Shown here: in pieces, positions 1-11,054 of the stretch | Numbering within the stretch: position 1 is the first letter of the stretch | Layout: every line of letters begins with the position of its first letter | Source of the DNA: Candidatus Poseidoniales archaeon | GTDB lineage: Archaea > Thermoplasmatota > Poseidoniia > Poseidoniales > Thalassarchaeaceae | Direction of reading: 5' to 3' | NCBI GenBank assembly: GCA_012960975.1 | Contig: DUAE01000030.1 | Span: 50,360-114,359 of the forward strand | Length of the DNA stretch: 64,000 nt | Made by a program: the position numbers and the translations under genes | Notes under the pieces: model-generated | The model's database searches: none | What the model saw: the letters and a program-made list of their open reading frames with translations, nothing else | Told to the model about the DNA's origin: nothing

Positions 1-1117
<1,117 letters not shown>

Positions 1118-1190
1118 TTAAGTGCCTAAAACCCTCTCTTTACTCTACTTTCTTAATGAGCGAATGATTGTTATCACTAGTCTTCATTAT

Positions 1191-1268
1191 TGGTGGGCCA
1201 GCCAGGATTTGAACCTGGGTCTCGCGACCCCCAGCCGCGAAGTATAGGCCAAGCTAACCTACAGGCCC
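1191..1268 (-). tRNA. tRNA-Pro (GGG), 3' CCA encoded
   Basis: Reverse complement GGGCCTGTAGGTTAGCTTGGCCTATACTTCGCGGCTGGGGGTCGCGAGACCCAGGTTCAAATCCTGGCTGGCCCA+CCA. Anticodon stem CGCGG/TCGCG with loop CTGGGGG, T-arm CCAGG-TTCAAAT-CCTGG. One U6:U67 acceptor mismatch. Confidence 0.88.
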
Positions 1269-1318
1269 TTTGGGCAATCCTAACGAATTAGGATTAGGTC
1301 AAAGCACTAACTGACGAT

Positions 1319-1525
1319 TTATGTCTCGCGAGAGATACTGAACGGGGCAACCTCGTCCATTAGATCGACGTGGCCAACGAACATTCTTCGGCAGCAGTAT
1401 CGCTCGATTTCGAGTTTGTCCAAAACGATTTGAGCATCCTCTCCAAGAGCGATAGATTCTTTGTATTCACTATACTTGTGAGCAATGACTTTGCCACAGC
1501 TCCAACATCTAACTGGAATCAACAT
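1319..1525 (-). CDS. rpoN: DNA-directed RNA polymerase subunit N (RpoN/Rpb10)
   Basis: MLIPVRCWSCGKVI...YCCRRMFVGHVDLMDEVAPF; canonical IPVRCxxCGK and YCCRRM zinc motifs. Confidence 0.96.
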   Translation of the reverse strand: MLIPVRCWSCGKVIAHKYSEYKESIALGEDAQIVLDKLEIERYCCRRMFVGHVDLMDEVAPFSISRET

Positions 1526-1536
1526 TTCTCTTCACC

Positions 1537-1992
1537 TCATCTGTACGACTTCTGCCACTTCTTCCGAGCGCCGCGACCCATTTGGTGCTTCGCTTCCTTT
1601 CGGCGTGGATCGTTAACTAGTAAACTACGGTCGAACCGTAGATATTCATCTCGAAGTTCTTCATCAATACCCTCAGCACCGCCGTTATAATGGACTAATC
1701 CGCGGGCGATTGCTGTACGAATCGCATCGACTTGTCCCATCTGGCCACCGCCTTCTACATTGACTATAATGTCAACATCAGCTAAACGATTCATACCTTC
1801 AGCAATTTGAACCGGCTCAAGCGCCTTACGACGAGCGAGGCTTGGCTCCATGATGTAAATTGGTTGGCTATTTACACGGACACGGCCTTGTCCTTTTCGG
1901 ACGGTTGCTCGAGCGATTGCAGTCTTCCTCTTTCCACTGGTATTTACAGCGGTTTTCCTCTGCTTCTTTGCCATATTCATTGACCTCCCCAA
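1537..1992 (-). CDS. rps9: 30S ribosomal protein S9 (uS9); internal start MAKKQRKT possible
   Basis: [27 protein letters not shown]... and C-terminal [24 protein letters not shown]. Confidence 0.96.
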   Translation of the reverse strand: MGRSMNMAKKQRKTAVNTSGKRKTAIARATVRKGQGRVRVNSQPIYIMEPSLARRKALEPVQIAEGMNRLADVDIIVNVEGGGQMGQVDAIRTAIARGLVHYNGGAEGIDEELRDEYLRFDRSLLVNDPRRKEAKHQMGRGARKKWQKSYR

Positions 1993-2462
1993 CGTGTTGC
2001 ATCCACACCGAGTGAGGATGAAATTTCACCCAACCGGACGAACTTCAATGGTAGTGGGCGATTTAGATGAGTTGTGTCCCCCCATGCGTGGCCGTCAGGC
2101 AATTCCTCTCCAGAGAGGTTTGCTGGCTGACCGATAAGTACACGAAGGTCCCTTACTGCATTTCGACCACTGCTATTCTTCTGATATGGCAGCATTCCAC
2201 GAACGGTGCGCTTCATGATTTGGTCAGGCATTCTTGGGAAGAACGGCCCCTTACGAGGATGGTTCAACTTGTACTTGAAATCGTAATCTGCAAAAACCGT
2301 CGATTTGGGTCCCGAGACGATCGCATGTTCTGCGTTCACAACAATAACTCGTAGTGGACTTCCAGCCTTTCGCGCGGAAAGTAATTCCTTTGCAACATGG
2401 CTAGCCAATCTACCGAGAACCTTGTCGGTTGCATCGTAAACAAGTGTTCCTGCTTCAGCCAA
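1977..2462 (-). CDS. rpl13: 50S ribosomal protein L13 (uL13)
   Basis: [20 protein letters not shown]...[13 protein letters not shown]...[26 protein letters not shown]; overlaps S9 and L18e genes as in the archaeal cluster. Confidence 0.96.
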   Translation of the reverse strand: MAEAGTLVYDATDKVLGRLASHVAKELLSARKAGSPLRVIVVNAEHAIVSGPKSTVFADYDFKYKLNHPRKGPFFPRMPDQIMKRTVRGMLPYQKNSSGRNAVRDLRVLIGQPANLSGEELPDGHAWGDTTHLNRPLPLKFVRLGEISSSLGVDATRWGGQ

Positions 2463-2820
2463 GGATTCTCACCCCCGAGCCTTCTGGGTTTTCGTTCATC
2501 AATTCACGGATAGTGATTACACGTCCGCCTGCTTCTTCAATTTTAGAGCGGGCTCCAGAACTGACACTGTAGGCGGCGACGTTAGGCTTTCCAATCACAT
2601 CACCGCTACCGAGCAACTTGCCTGGCACGAGGACAATGTCCTCTTGCGCAGCATAGCGCGATAGACGGCTGAGGTTTGGTTCAGCCCAGTTGCTGCGACT
2701 GGTTTCCAATCGCAGAGCAACGTCTCGCCATAGTGCAGAACCGGTAGACCTGCTCTGTGCCCTCAAATCACCGATTAAGGCGATAAGGGCAGCATTGGTC
2801 TTTTTCGGTTTCTTCATCAT
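2455..2820 (-). CDS. rpl18e: 50S ribosomal protein L18e
   Basis: KTNAALIALIGDLRAQSRSTGSALWRDVALRLE...ILVPGKLLGSGDV-like (VLVPGKLLGSGDVIGKPNVAAYSVSSGARSKIEEAGG). Confidence 0.95.
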   Translation of the reverse strand: MMKKPKKTNAALIALIGDLRAQSRSTGSALWRDVALRLETSRSNWAEPNLSRLSRYAAQEDIVLVPGKLLGSGDVIGKPNVAAYSVSSGARSKIEEAGGRVITIRELMNENPEGSGVRILG

Positions 2821-2884
2821 AATGACTCCCTCGACGTTTCTTGGGTATCGCGGCCACCTGCCTACCTGTTATGAATGCTACTAC

Positions 2885-2899
2885 CACCCCTAAGGGGTG
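2885..2899. other. 15-bp perfect inverted repeat (CACCCCT-A-AGGGGTG) between the giant surface-protein gene and the ribosomal operon
   Basis: Read directly in cCACCCCTAAGGGGTGt; followed at about 2905-2921 by a second small inverted repeat ACATG-CTGCGGA-CATGT. Confidence 0.6.
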
Positions 2900-2968
2900 T
2901 TTCGACATGCTGCGGACATGTGAGGGTTGCAGCCCAAATAATTGAGCGTGCAATTCCTCCGTCTGGCC

Positions 2969-5900
2969 TCATAAACTGAAGCCGTCGTTCTCATTTTCTT
3001 CATCAATTCCAGCAATTCTTGTATTACCTTCAGAATCGATGAACTCACCGGCTTTCACACGCGAGCCATAAAGGGTCGATTCATTAGACGATGTTCGGTT
3101 CAACATACTCTCGCCGAGAGCATTGCTTAGATGATTGATAAGCGCCTGTAGAGCAGCGATAGCTCGGTCCCTCTGATCCGCACCGATTTCATGGTCTGAA
3201 TATCGCGCTTCTTCAAAGATTGAAAACAATGTGTCCAAATCTTCAGGTGGCATTATTCCTCCAAGCATAGCATTTATTGCATCCTCAAATTCACGAGTTG
3301 TTTCATAGACTTTCTTCATAGCACCACGGCTGCGGAAGAAACGAACTAAATCCTTGTAACAATTGAAAATCGTCTGAATATAATCATTCGATGCTTTCAA
3401 TGACATCAATGAATCTGTGAGGATACCGCGAATTATTTCGATTCGGCGGCGTTCATTGTAATTTCGATACATTATCGCACCGATTAGAACAGCGAATGCT
3501 AGAGCAATTCCAATAACTGTCAAGACCTTGAACGTGAAGAAATTCGCGTTTTGTTCAACAAGCGGCTCTCCGAGATAAATCACCGGTGTGCTGTTAAGGA
3601 ATTCTTCTTGGAAAAACGATGATTCTTGGAAATGAATCAGAACTCGCCATTTGCCATTCACAGCATTAATATCGAGCTCGCCAGGAACTTCTTCTCCGGT
3701 GTAAATAAAGCTAAAATTCGCCTCACCGTGCTCATTTGTCACAGCGTATTCAACATTATTTGTTTCCCATCCTGTGCCATTCCAATACTGGAAGGTGAAG
3801 ATGACTGTTTCGCCTTCAACTGAAACATCCAAACGGTCTCGCAAAATTGCCACAGCCCCAGCGACTTCATCACCGACCTGGTAACCCAATGGATTTGACC
3901 AATGGTTCTTCAGCAAAATATCAACCTTGCTTCTGACCAATACTTCGATATCTTGGAATGAGCCGTTGACGAGAGGGGTCGTCTCAGCTCGACAACCTCC
4001 AGGTAATTCCTTAGTCGGCTCATATGCAACTCTAATCGTTCTGAAGCCCTCTAACTGATTTCCATTTGGTTCAACACCACGGCGGCTTGGATTATCATCC
4101 GGATCGCCGGAGTACCATTCGATTTCACCGGTTCCATCACGGGTGATGGCGGTTGCAATCGGACGAGTATTCGTTTCAGGATCGAGGTAGATGTTGAGAC
4201 ACTTTCCACCGACTGGGTTTCCATTGACTTGAGTCAACATTGCATCGATATGGAACGATTCCTTTAGGTAAAGAACAGGGAAAACAGTTCCGTTTTGGAA
4301 TTGATATGTGTCGACATCAGTACGGAATGGCCCTACTTCTTGGAAGGTCATTGTAGAGTTAGAAAAGACAGGGAAGAACTTCGTTATACTCGCATTTTTA
4401 TATCGATATTGATCTCCGGTTTCGTATGAAAGGAAATTCACAGTTACCTTCGCTTGACCTGCTTGAACATCATTTAGTGGGCAAATTACATCGAACATCC
4501 CATTGATGTCAGTTACATCACCTTGGCAAGATTTTACGCCTAAATCAGAGCCAACCATTTCGTATTGAACCTGGATTGCTCGGTTCGATAGATTCGAGCC
4601 AAGCTCATCGATTAACTGACCGGTAACAACCATCGGTTTATCGATAGCTTGGCCAGTAAGTGGGTCGATTTCAGAGGTGTAAACAATCTGATCATCAACA
4701 GAAAGCGTGGTGCGGCCAATCAGGCTGAATCCACGCTCATCATGACGGAAAATCTTTCGATAATGATCGCTGTTGAGAATTTGGTCGCAAGGATCCCAAG
4801 CACCTGAAATTCTCAACATTTCCTCATCGAGAGGTTCACAACCTTCATGGGGAAGGTTTTCTGCGAAACGAAGGATGACATTGACTGGCCCGAATCCATC
4901 AGGAAGGAAGGAATAAGGGTCATCTCTGAGCAATTGTGGATCTAACAACATTCTGTAATTGATTGTACCCGCATTAGGGCAAAGCGTCTCAACGATTTGC
5001 CTATGAATACGTTGTTCGAAATCTACGCCTTCAAGAATCACTAAAATTTCGCCGCCGTTTTCATCACATCCATCGAGGAATTCGCCTTTATCCTTGATAG
5101 CAGCAGTTCGATTATCGTCTGTTACCTGAGCACTGAATTCCCAATAATCTCCACTCGAAAGACGATTTTCTGTCGTACTTTGGAGAGACACAAATGTTCG
5201 AGAAACAACCCAGAGGTTGATTTCGTGGGCACTGCCTTGGCGATATGTGTCGCCTGGAAATGTATAACTTAGAGTGAAATTGCCGAGTTGATGCATTTCA
5301 TCAATCGTCAAATTGACTTGAAGAACACCGTTGTGATCGGTTATCGCTATATCGCTAGTTCCGTCTGCAGACCAAGTGAAATTCACTGGAGCATCGCGAA
5401 CAGGCTGATACGCATTGTCGATAAGCCGTGCCTCAATTGTTGTATTTTGTCCTCGATAAAGACGTGGTATCATATTCATTTGGAAATCGGTAGTACCGAT
5501 GACAGAGATGTTCACATATGCACCTGTCGGCGCGAGAACATTCGATTGATTTCCAGTAAAGTAGAAATTCGAATTTGTAAAATCTGCACGGATTCCAAAT
5601 ACGCCTGCTGCATATTGAGAATACCAGGTCCAGTTGTAATCGAATACTGCTTGGCCGTTCACCATATCTGGAGCACGCGCGAATCCAGTCTCTTGGGACC
5701 CTGCGAAAACACCGTTGTGATCTACATCAACCTGTAGAGCCATAGGGTCGTGAGGCCATGCGGTCATAGTTCGGTTCCAAACCGTTCCAATAATTCTGAA
5801 TGCTTCTCCTGTGAACATTTCTGGTACAATTTCACATCTCGCATCGCTTTCCGGATCTCTTGGGTCAATCGGTCCACATGGTGGAACGTTGAAATCCCCC

Positions 5901-8900
5901 CCATTTTGCATTGCGATGAACCAATGGGTGCCATTCGAAGAGAGGAATGGGCGTAATCTGCCAGACTCGCCAGTCAATCCTTCAGGAGTACCATCCCATA
6001 GCATAGCAAATGGTTTTCCAAGACTTTCTGTACCGAAATCAAGGCCGGCATTAGCCAAGGACGGGGCGTGGAATAATGCTCGCCATGCTCCGAAAGATGA
6101 GCCGGTAAATTGAGTTGAATCCCAAAAGTAAACTGGCCGGACGGATGGGGTTATCACATCTGCTTCGATATACATTCTATGCATAGATCGGATTGCGAAT
6201 GAATCTGTTTCATCGCCCTCTAGATATGGCCAAGGCCATTCTGCACCTAAATCGGGTCGAGACATACCAATGAAAAGATAGTCACCAATCGGTAAACTGG
6301 TGTTTGTATATTCATATATTCCAATCACGCTGTGTGATTTTGAAGTGTTATCCCAAACAATTTCCTCATAAGCACCAGGAACTTTCCCTACTCCATTATC
6401 AATTGTTGAATTCCATTGGACCTGTTTCCAAATACCCTGGCTTCCGCTCGATTGAACAAAGGAAAGTGAAATCCATCCTCCTGAATCAGATCGATAACCG
6501 TAGCCATAACCATCGAACACAGTAGGATGAGTGGCATTACCAAATGGACCACCGTGAACGGTGAACGAAATTGGTGCATGTGAGAGTCTATTGTCAAATT
6601 TACCTCTCTCCCAATCTGCAGTATAGTGTACCTTGTAATCGATGAAGAGTGGCTGTTCATCACTGCGGAAATATGTCCATGCAACATAATCAATTGTCGT
6701 GTTCGCTCGGACTTCGGTTGGAACCGGTTCGGTCGCAGCACCATCGTGAATGAACATTTCAGTTACTTCTGCATATACATTGTAAGTCAGATTAGATCCG
6801 ACTGACAAATCCTCTGGGAAAAGGAATTGACCAACCACATAATTACCATTCTCGTCGGTAAGAACATCGATAGTCTCGAGAGCGGTTGTACCATTACGGG
6901 CCCAATCAATATGGATTTGAACGGGTAGATTTGGGGCTGGCATGAAGACTCCCTGCTCAGGATCTAGCCAATTTACAGTACCATTAAACTTGACTGCATA
7001 ACGATAATCAAGCCACATTACATCTGGGACTGTTAGTGTAATTCTAGTAGGTATTTTATCATCTTCATCTAAGATGCCATCATTGTCAGAATCCCAGTCA
7101 GAAGTATTTCCATCCTCTTCCTCAAACTGATCCCAATCCGCATCTGTACGATTATCGCTATCATCATCTTCATCGATTGCATCTGGGCCGGTTTTAGGAT
7201 CAGTTGGATTAGCAATGCCTTCGCCGCCTCCGAAATCATCATGATCCCATGGATTAGTTGATTGATTATTGAATCGAGATGGCCAAAGCATAACTTCGTC
7301 AGCATCTTCCATTCCATCTGAATCATCATCCAAGTCAATATCATCTCGCAATCCATCATTGTCGTGATCCCAGGGTGAAATTAGAGGAGTCGCTGTAGCC
7401 AATTCGAGAGTGTTGACTCGCCCATCTCCGTCCCAATCATCATCAGCCCAGTTCAATATTCCATCATTATCGTGATCCCAAACCAATTGTTCTTCTCCGA
7501 CGAAACAAAGTAGTTCTTGGTCTACATCGAGAATTCCATTGTTATCATCATCTGGATCCTCGCCATCCGGAACACCATCGTTGTCATTGTCGACATCGTA
7601 ATACTTCGGATGTAGTAATCCTTGTCCCAGTATTCCAACATCCCAAACAGCTTGGAACCATCCGTCACCATCCGGGTCGGTATCTGTCCCATCATCATCA
7701 TTGTCCTCACAATTTGAACCGATGAAGAAATTGCCATCTGGCTCGGTATTTGCATCGTCATCATGGTCATCATTTGTGTCGACTTCGAAATAATCCCAAA
7801 TACCATCGTTGTCATCGTCGACATCCCAATGATCGTAAACATTGTCGAAATCATCGTCCAAGTCTGCAGTATCATTGAACATACATTGTGGATTCATATT
7901 TCCTAAAACGGGTGCTCCACAATCGTCATCTGGATCGATGTCATTATTGAGCAAATCTGCCTTTTCATCAGGGAACCAATTTGCATTTGAATCAGCATTC
8001 CACTGGAAAAAGCCGTAGTTTAAGCCAACATAAGCAATCCACAAATCTCTGTTATTTGCTATTTGATTGTATGTTACGGCAGAGCTTGGGCTAGGATTAC
8101 TCCCTGGGTCGAAAGTAAACCAAAAGCAATTCTTGTTACATGTCCATTGACCTTGAGAATTACTGCCATTATATGCACCATCATCATGTTCTGAATCTGG
8201 GCGAGAACTGTATGGATATGTGTATATCAATTGACCTTGGTTTGTTGAAGTTGGCCGAATAATCGGTGCTCCGTAGAGCCATGCATAGAACAAACCGCAA
8301 ACGTATTCCTCAGCTAATCCTGCCATAAATGCGAGGAAAAGAGAAGAGCCACATTCATTATCATCAAAAGTACCACCAAATTTGATGTCATTAACGTCGA
8401 GTTTGCCATCATTACCTTCATCCTGATCCCACCAATCAGGCAGCCCATCACCATCTTGGTCGATATCGATTCCGTTGATTAGGGAATCTCCATCAGTATC
8501 TATATCAAAGAAATTGCCGCCATTGAAAGAACTCCAACGTTGAATAACATGCCAATAAAGTTCTGGGATCTTTCCGCTATCATCAGGTGAGATTGCCGAA
8601 TCATATCCATTGTAATTCAAAATAAATCCATCTTCAGAAGTGAATGGATTAAACATCCATGATTGATTCCAATAGAAGTTATGGGCGATATCGTGTGCAT
8701 ATATCTGACCATCGTTCGAACCGTCGAGCAAATCACCATCGTCAGTTGGATAAGTATAATCAAAAATATCAGTAGTGTCGAAGTCTTGAATTCCACAATT
8801 TCCATCATCTGGGTCGTAATAATCAGAAATTCCGTCGTTATCATCATCCCAATCCTCATCATTTTGTAATCCATCGCCATCGATGTCTGTATCGAGATTG

Positions 8901-10921
8901 TTGGGTCCGTCGTCTCGATAGCGCGAACCATTCAACATATGCATGTCATTGTCATCATCGAAATCACAATTATCATCTATATCGAGCCAATCTAGAATCC
9001 CATCGTTATCATCATCGACATCATCCCAATTATTGATTCCGTCACCATCCCAGTCATTATAACCAGTATACGACTTTCTCAATAAGTAACAATTGTCATG
9101 AGGGTTCTGTGGATTTGGATTAGTAAGACTCGGGCAATCCCAGCCATCTACTGTGTCCTGGTGAACATTTGGGAAGATATCAAGTTCGTTGATTATCCCA
9201 TCATTATCCAAATCCCAAGGTTCGTCGGTTGGATCAAGGGCAGGTGCACCGACTGGATTGTCAGGGAAGGGGGTTCCTCCCATATCTGGGTCAAGCCAAT
9301 CCCATACCAAATCGTAATCTTGGTCGATAACTCGATAGCGGTCATCATCTAAATCACGGTCGTAATCGAGTTCACAATCGATTCCCGGGATCTCGATTGG
9401 GCCGGACACAGGTAAATCACCAACACCATCTCCATTGGTATCGACTTGATGGCAACGATCAGGAATTCCATCATTATCATCATCGACATCATACATATCG
9501 GCCAAACCGTCGTTATCATCATCGGTATCCGAAGAATCTGGTGAGCCGTCATTATCATCGTCTGGATCGATGAAATTTGGAATTCCATCACCGTCTAAAT
9601 CACCGTCGACAATATAGCTAAATGATTGCTCGCGGGGATGCCAAGCCATTTCTCTCTCAACGAAATCAACGCCTCCGACATATTGAGAGTAAGTATTCAA
9701 ATTAGCTGTTGAATTTACATTAATTGTCCCAGTCATTGTTGGATGAATTGTACAATCATAAGCGAAAGATCCTGCCGTGGCAAAGGTCATTGAAAATGTC
9801 CCACTAGGTGCAATATTACCACTGTCGAATAATCCTCCAATGCTTTCAGTAACTGTATGATCAGTGGTATCAGCATTCGTCCAGACGATTGTGTCACCTA
9901 CATTGATATTGATATTTCTTGGAGAAAAACCAGCACTAGTTATCGAAACTTGATGCACTTGAGCAGAATGCCAATCTACTGCTGCTGACCAATTTGCTGC
10001 GGTTTCTGTGATATTTCCAGAACGAGTCGAATCCCAAGGGTGTTCATCCCATAGATCTACTACTCCGTCACCATCATCATCCAAATCAAAGTAATCAGCA
10101 TCCCCATCACCATCGAAATCACATGGCCAAGTGAATTGATCGATTCGACCATCGTTATCATCATCTTCATCATAAGAACCTCGACCTGAACCATCAATAT
10201 CTTCATCCGGGATTCCATCATTGTCGTGATCGTAGGGATTCTGGTCAATTCTGTAACCATTTCCAATTACTAAACCAGTCCAAGGGTGAACGGTATTCGA
10301 TTGAACATAACGATCGGAACTGACATTTTGAGGATCCGCGCCTTGTGAATAATCGATTGGCCCTTCTAGAATTCCATCGTTATCATCATCCCAATCGAAT
10401 TCATCTTGAATTCCATCATTATCGTGATCGTAAGGATCTGTCCCATAACAGCCATCGAAACGCTCGATTAAATCAGCGATACCATCGTTATCATCATCTA
10501 AATCATACAAATCTGAGATGCCATCGTTATCGTGATCTTTGGTATCCGTCTCTTCAAGGAAAAATCCATAACTCGGATCCAACGCAAGGGCGGCACGGTC
10601 ACTTATCTTCCCATAAACTGCCATCGGATCATTATAAAATGGATCGGTAAAGGTTGGATTAGTAAAGCTATTTTGAGCAGCAGGCTGACTTACTCCATCT
10701 CCAGCAACGGGACCAGATGCTGTGTTAATTTGTTGATATGATGTACGCTTTTCGGCAGGTTCCCACTCAACACCATTTACCTCTTCATATGAATCAAAAT
10801 CTTGGAATGAATACATTTGTGTGCTAAACAACATCAAAAATACCATCAAGACTGCTGTAATTCCTTTTTTGGTATTTGCAATACCGAATCCATTACTCAT
10901 TTTACCTAACATCGTGACCAC
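2969..10921 (-). CDS. Giant secreted/membrane-anchored protein: signal peptide, TSP3/EF-hand-like Asp-rich repeats, embedded cupredoxin domain, Ig-like region, C-terminal TM helix and DUF4129-like cytosolic tail
   Basis: N-terminal ITAVLMVFLMLFSTQMYS signal; many DHDNDG/DDDNDG repeats; C-terminal VLTVIGIALAFAVLIGAIMYRNYNERRR TM; tail NCYKDLVRFFRSRGAMKKVYETTREFEDAINAMLG...LDTLFSIFEEARYSDHEIGADQRDRAIAAL resembling DUF4129. Confidence 0.85.
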   Translation of the reverse strand: MVTMLGKMSNGFGIANTKKGITAVLMVFLMLFSTQMYSFQDFDSYEEVNGVEWEPAEKRTSYQQINTASGPVAGDGVSQPAAQNSFTNPTFTDPFYNDPMAVYGKISDRAALALDPSYGFFLEETDTKDHDNDGISDLYDLDDDNDGIADLIERFDGCYGTDPYDHDNDGIQDEFDWDDDNDGILEGPIDYSQGADPQNVSSDRYVQSNTVHPWTGLVIGNGYRIDQNPYDHDNDGIPDEDIDGSGRGSYDEDDDNDGRIDQFTWPCDFDGDGDADYFDLDDDGDGVVDLWDEHPWDSTRSGNITETAANWSAAVDWHSAQVHQVSITSAGFSPRNININVGDTIVWTNADTTDHTVTESIGGLFDSGNIAPSGTFSMTFATAGSFAYDCTIHPTMTGTINVNSTANLNTYSQYVGGVDFVEREMAWHPREQSFSYIVDGDLDGDGIPNFIDPDDDNDGSPDSSDTDDDNDGLADMYDVDDDNDGIPDRCHQVDTNGDGVGDLPVSGPIEIPGIDCELDYDRDLDDDRYRVIDQDYDLVWDWLDPDMGGTPFPDNPVGAPALDPTDEPWDLDNDGIINELDIFPNVHQDTVDGWDCPSLTNPNPQNPHDNCYLLRKSYTGYNDWDGDGINNWDDVDDDNDGILDWLDIDDNCDFDDDNDMHMLNGSRYRDDGPNNLDTDIDGDGLQNDEDWDDDNDGISDYYDPDDGNCGIQDFDTTDIFDYTYPTDDGDLLDGSNDGQIYAHDIAHNFYWNQSWMFNPFTSEDGFILNYNGYDSAISPDDSGKIPELYWHVIQRWSSFNGGNFFDIDTDGDSLINGIDIDQDGDGLPDWWDQDEGNDGKLDVNDIKFGGTFDDNECGSSLFLAFMAGLAEEYVCGLFYAWLYGAPIIRPTSTNQGQLIYTYPYSSRPDSEHDDGAYNGSNSQGQWTCNKNCFWFTFDPGSNPSPSSAVTYNQIANNRDLWIAYVGLNYGFFQWNADSNANWFPDEKADLLNNDIDPDDDCGAPVLGNMNPQCMFNDTADLDDDFDNVYDHWDVDDDNDGIWDYFEVDTNDDHDDDANTEPDGNFFIGSNCEDNDDDGTDTDPDGDGWFQAVWDVGILGQGLLHPKYYDVDNDNDGVPDGEDPDDDNNGILDVDQELLCFVGEEQLVWDHDNDGILNWADDDWDGDGRVNTLELATATPLISPWDHDNDGLRDDIDLDDDSDGMEDADEVMLWPSRFNNQSTNPWDHDDFGGGEGIANPTDPKTGPDAIDEDDDSDNRTDADWDQFEEEDGNTSDWDSDNDGILDEDDKIPTRITLTVPDVMWLDYRYAVKFNGTVNWLDPEQGVFMPAPNLPVQIHIDWARNGTTALETIDVLTDENGNYVVGQFLFPEDLSVGSNLTYNVYAEVTEMFIHDGAATEPVPTEVRANTTIDYVAWTYFRSDEQPLFIDYKVHYTADWERGKFDNRLSHAPISFTVHGGPFGNATHPTVFDGYGYGYRSDSGGWISLSFVQSSGSQGIWKQVQWNSTIDNGVGKVPGAYEEIVWDNTSKSHSVIGIYEYTNTSLPIGDYLFIGMSRPDLGAEWPWPYLEGDETDSFAIRSMHRMYIEADVITPSVRPVYFWDSTQFTGSSFGAWRALFHAPSLANAGLDFGTESLGKPFAMLWDGTPEGLTGESGRLRPFLSSNGTHWFIAMQNGGDFNVPPCGPIDPRDPESDARCEIVPEMFTGEAFRIIGTVWNRTMTAWPHDPMALQVDVDHNGVFAGSQETGFARAPDMVNGQAVFDYNWTWYSQYAAGVFGIRADFTNSNFYFTGNQSNVLAPTGAYVNISVIGTTDFQMNMIPRLYRGQNTTIEARLIDNAYQPVRDAPVNFTWSADGTSDIAITDHNGVLQVNLTIDEMHQLGNFTLSYTFPGDTYRQGSAHEINLWVVSRTFVSLQSTTENRLSSGDYWEFSAQVTDDNRTAAIKDKGEFLDGCDENGGEILVILEGVDFEQRIHRQIVETLCPNAGTINYRMLLDPQLLRDDPYSFLPDGFGPVNVILRFAENLPHEGCEPLDEEMLRISGAWDPCDQILNSDHYRKIFRHDERGFSLIGRTTLSVDDQIVYTSEIDPLTGQAIDKPMVVTGQLIDELGSNLSNRAIQVQYEMVGSDLGVKSCQGDVTDINGMFDVICPLNDVQAGQAKVTVNFLSYETGDQYRYKNASITKFFPVFSNSTMTFQEVGPFRTDVDTYQFQNGTVFPVLYLKESFHIDAMLTQVNGNPVGGKCLNIYLDPETNTRPIATAITRDGTGEIEWYSGDPDDNPSRRGVEPNGNQLEGFRTIRVAYEPTKELPGGCRAETTPLVNGSFQDIEVLVRSKVDILLKNHWSNPLGYQVGDEVAGAVAILRDRLDVSVEGETVIFTFQYWNGTGWETNNVEYAVTNEHGEANFSFIYTGEEVPGELDINAVNGKWRVLIHFQESSFFQEEFLNSTPVIYLGEPLVEQNANFFTFKVLTVIGIALAFAVLIGAIMYRNYNERRRIEIIRGILTDSLMSLKASNDYIQTIFNCYKDLVRFFRSRGAMKKVYETTREFEDAINAMLGGIMPPEDLDTLFSIFEEARYSDHEIGADQRDRAIAALQALINHLSNALGESMLNRTSSNESTLYGSRVKAGEFIDSEGNTRIAGIDEENENDGFSL
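7050..10545 (-). repeat. Degenerate tandem coding repeat (calcium-binding TSP3/EF-hand-like DxDxDG units)
   Basis: Repeated WD/YDHDNDGIxD and D.DDDNDGIxD; I count at least five exact DHDNDG and nine exact DDDNDG. The DNA appears as recurrent atcatcattgtc / ccatcgttatcatcatc on the plus strand. Confidence 0.85.
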
Positions 10922-11019
10922 CGAAGTACTTTCGCTGACTCTGCACTACTTATCAACGACTACCCTCGTGTGCACGTAAACGTATCAGAGACAGGTTTGG
11001 GTATCATTATTCATCCACC

Positions 11020-11054
11020 CCCCATATTCTTAAAAGAATTTTTTTCCGCAGGAT
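11020..11054 (+). promoter_or_regulatory. Putative TATA-like/palindromic promoter element upstream of panD
   Basis: ATTCTT-AA-AAGAAT palindrome at 11026..11039 followed by a T-run, about 16-29 bp before ATG 11055; spacing compatible with a leaderless archaeal transcript. Confidence 0.35.

Noticed and set aside
7069-10650. Many ORF-track entries inside the giant gene (e.g. 7069..7359 -, 7522..7875 -, 8617..8931 -, 10060..10266 -, 10345..10650 +)
   Set aside because: These are out-of-frame or antisense readings of the Asp-rich repeat DNA (Met/Ile/Thr-rich or His/Arg-rich low complexity), not independent genes.
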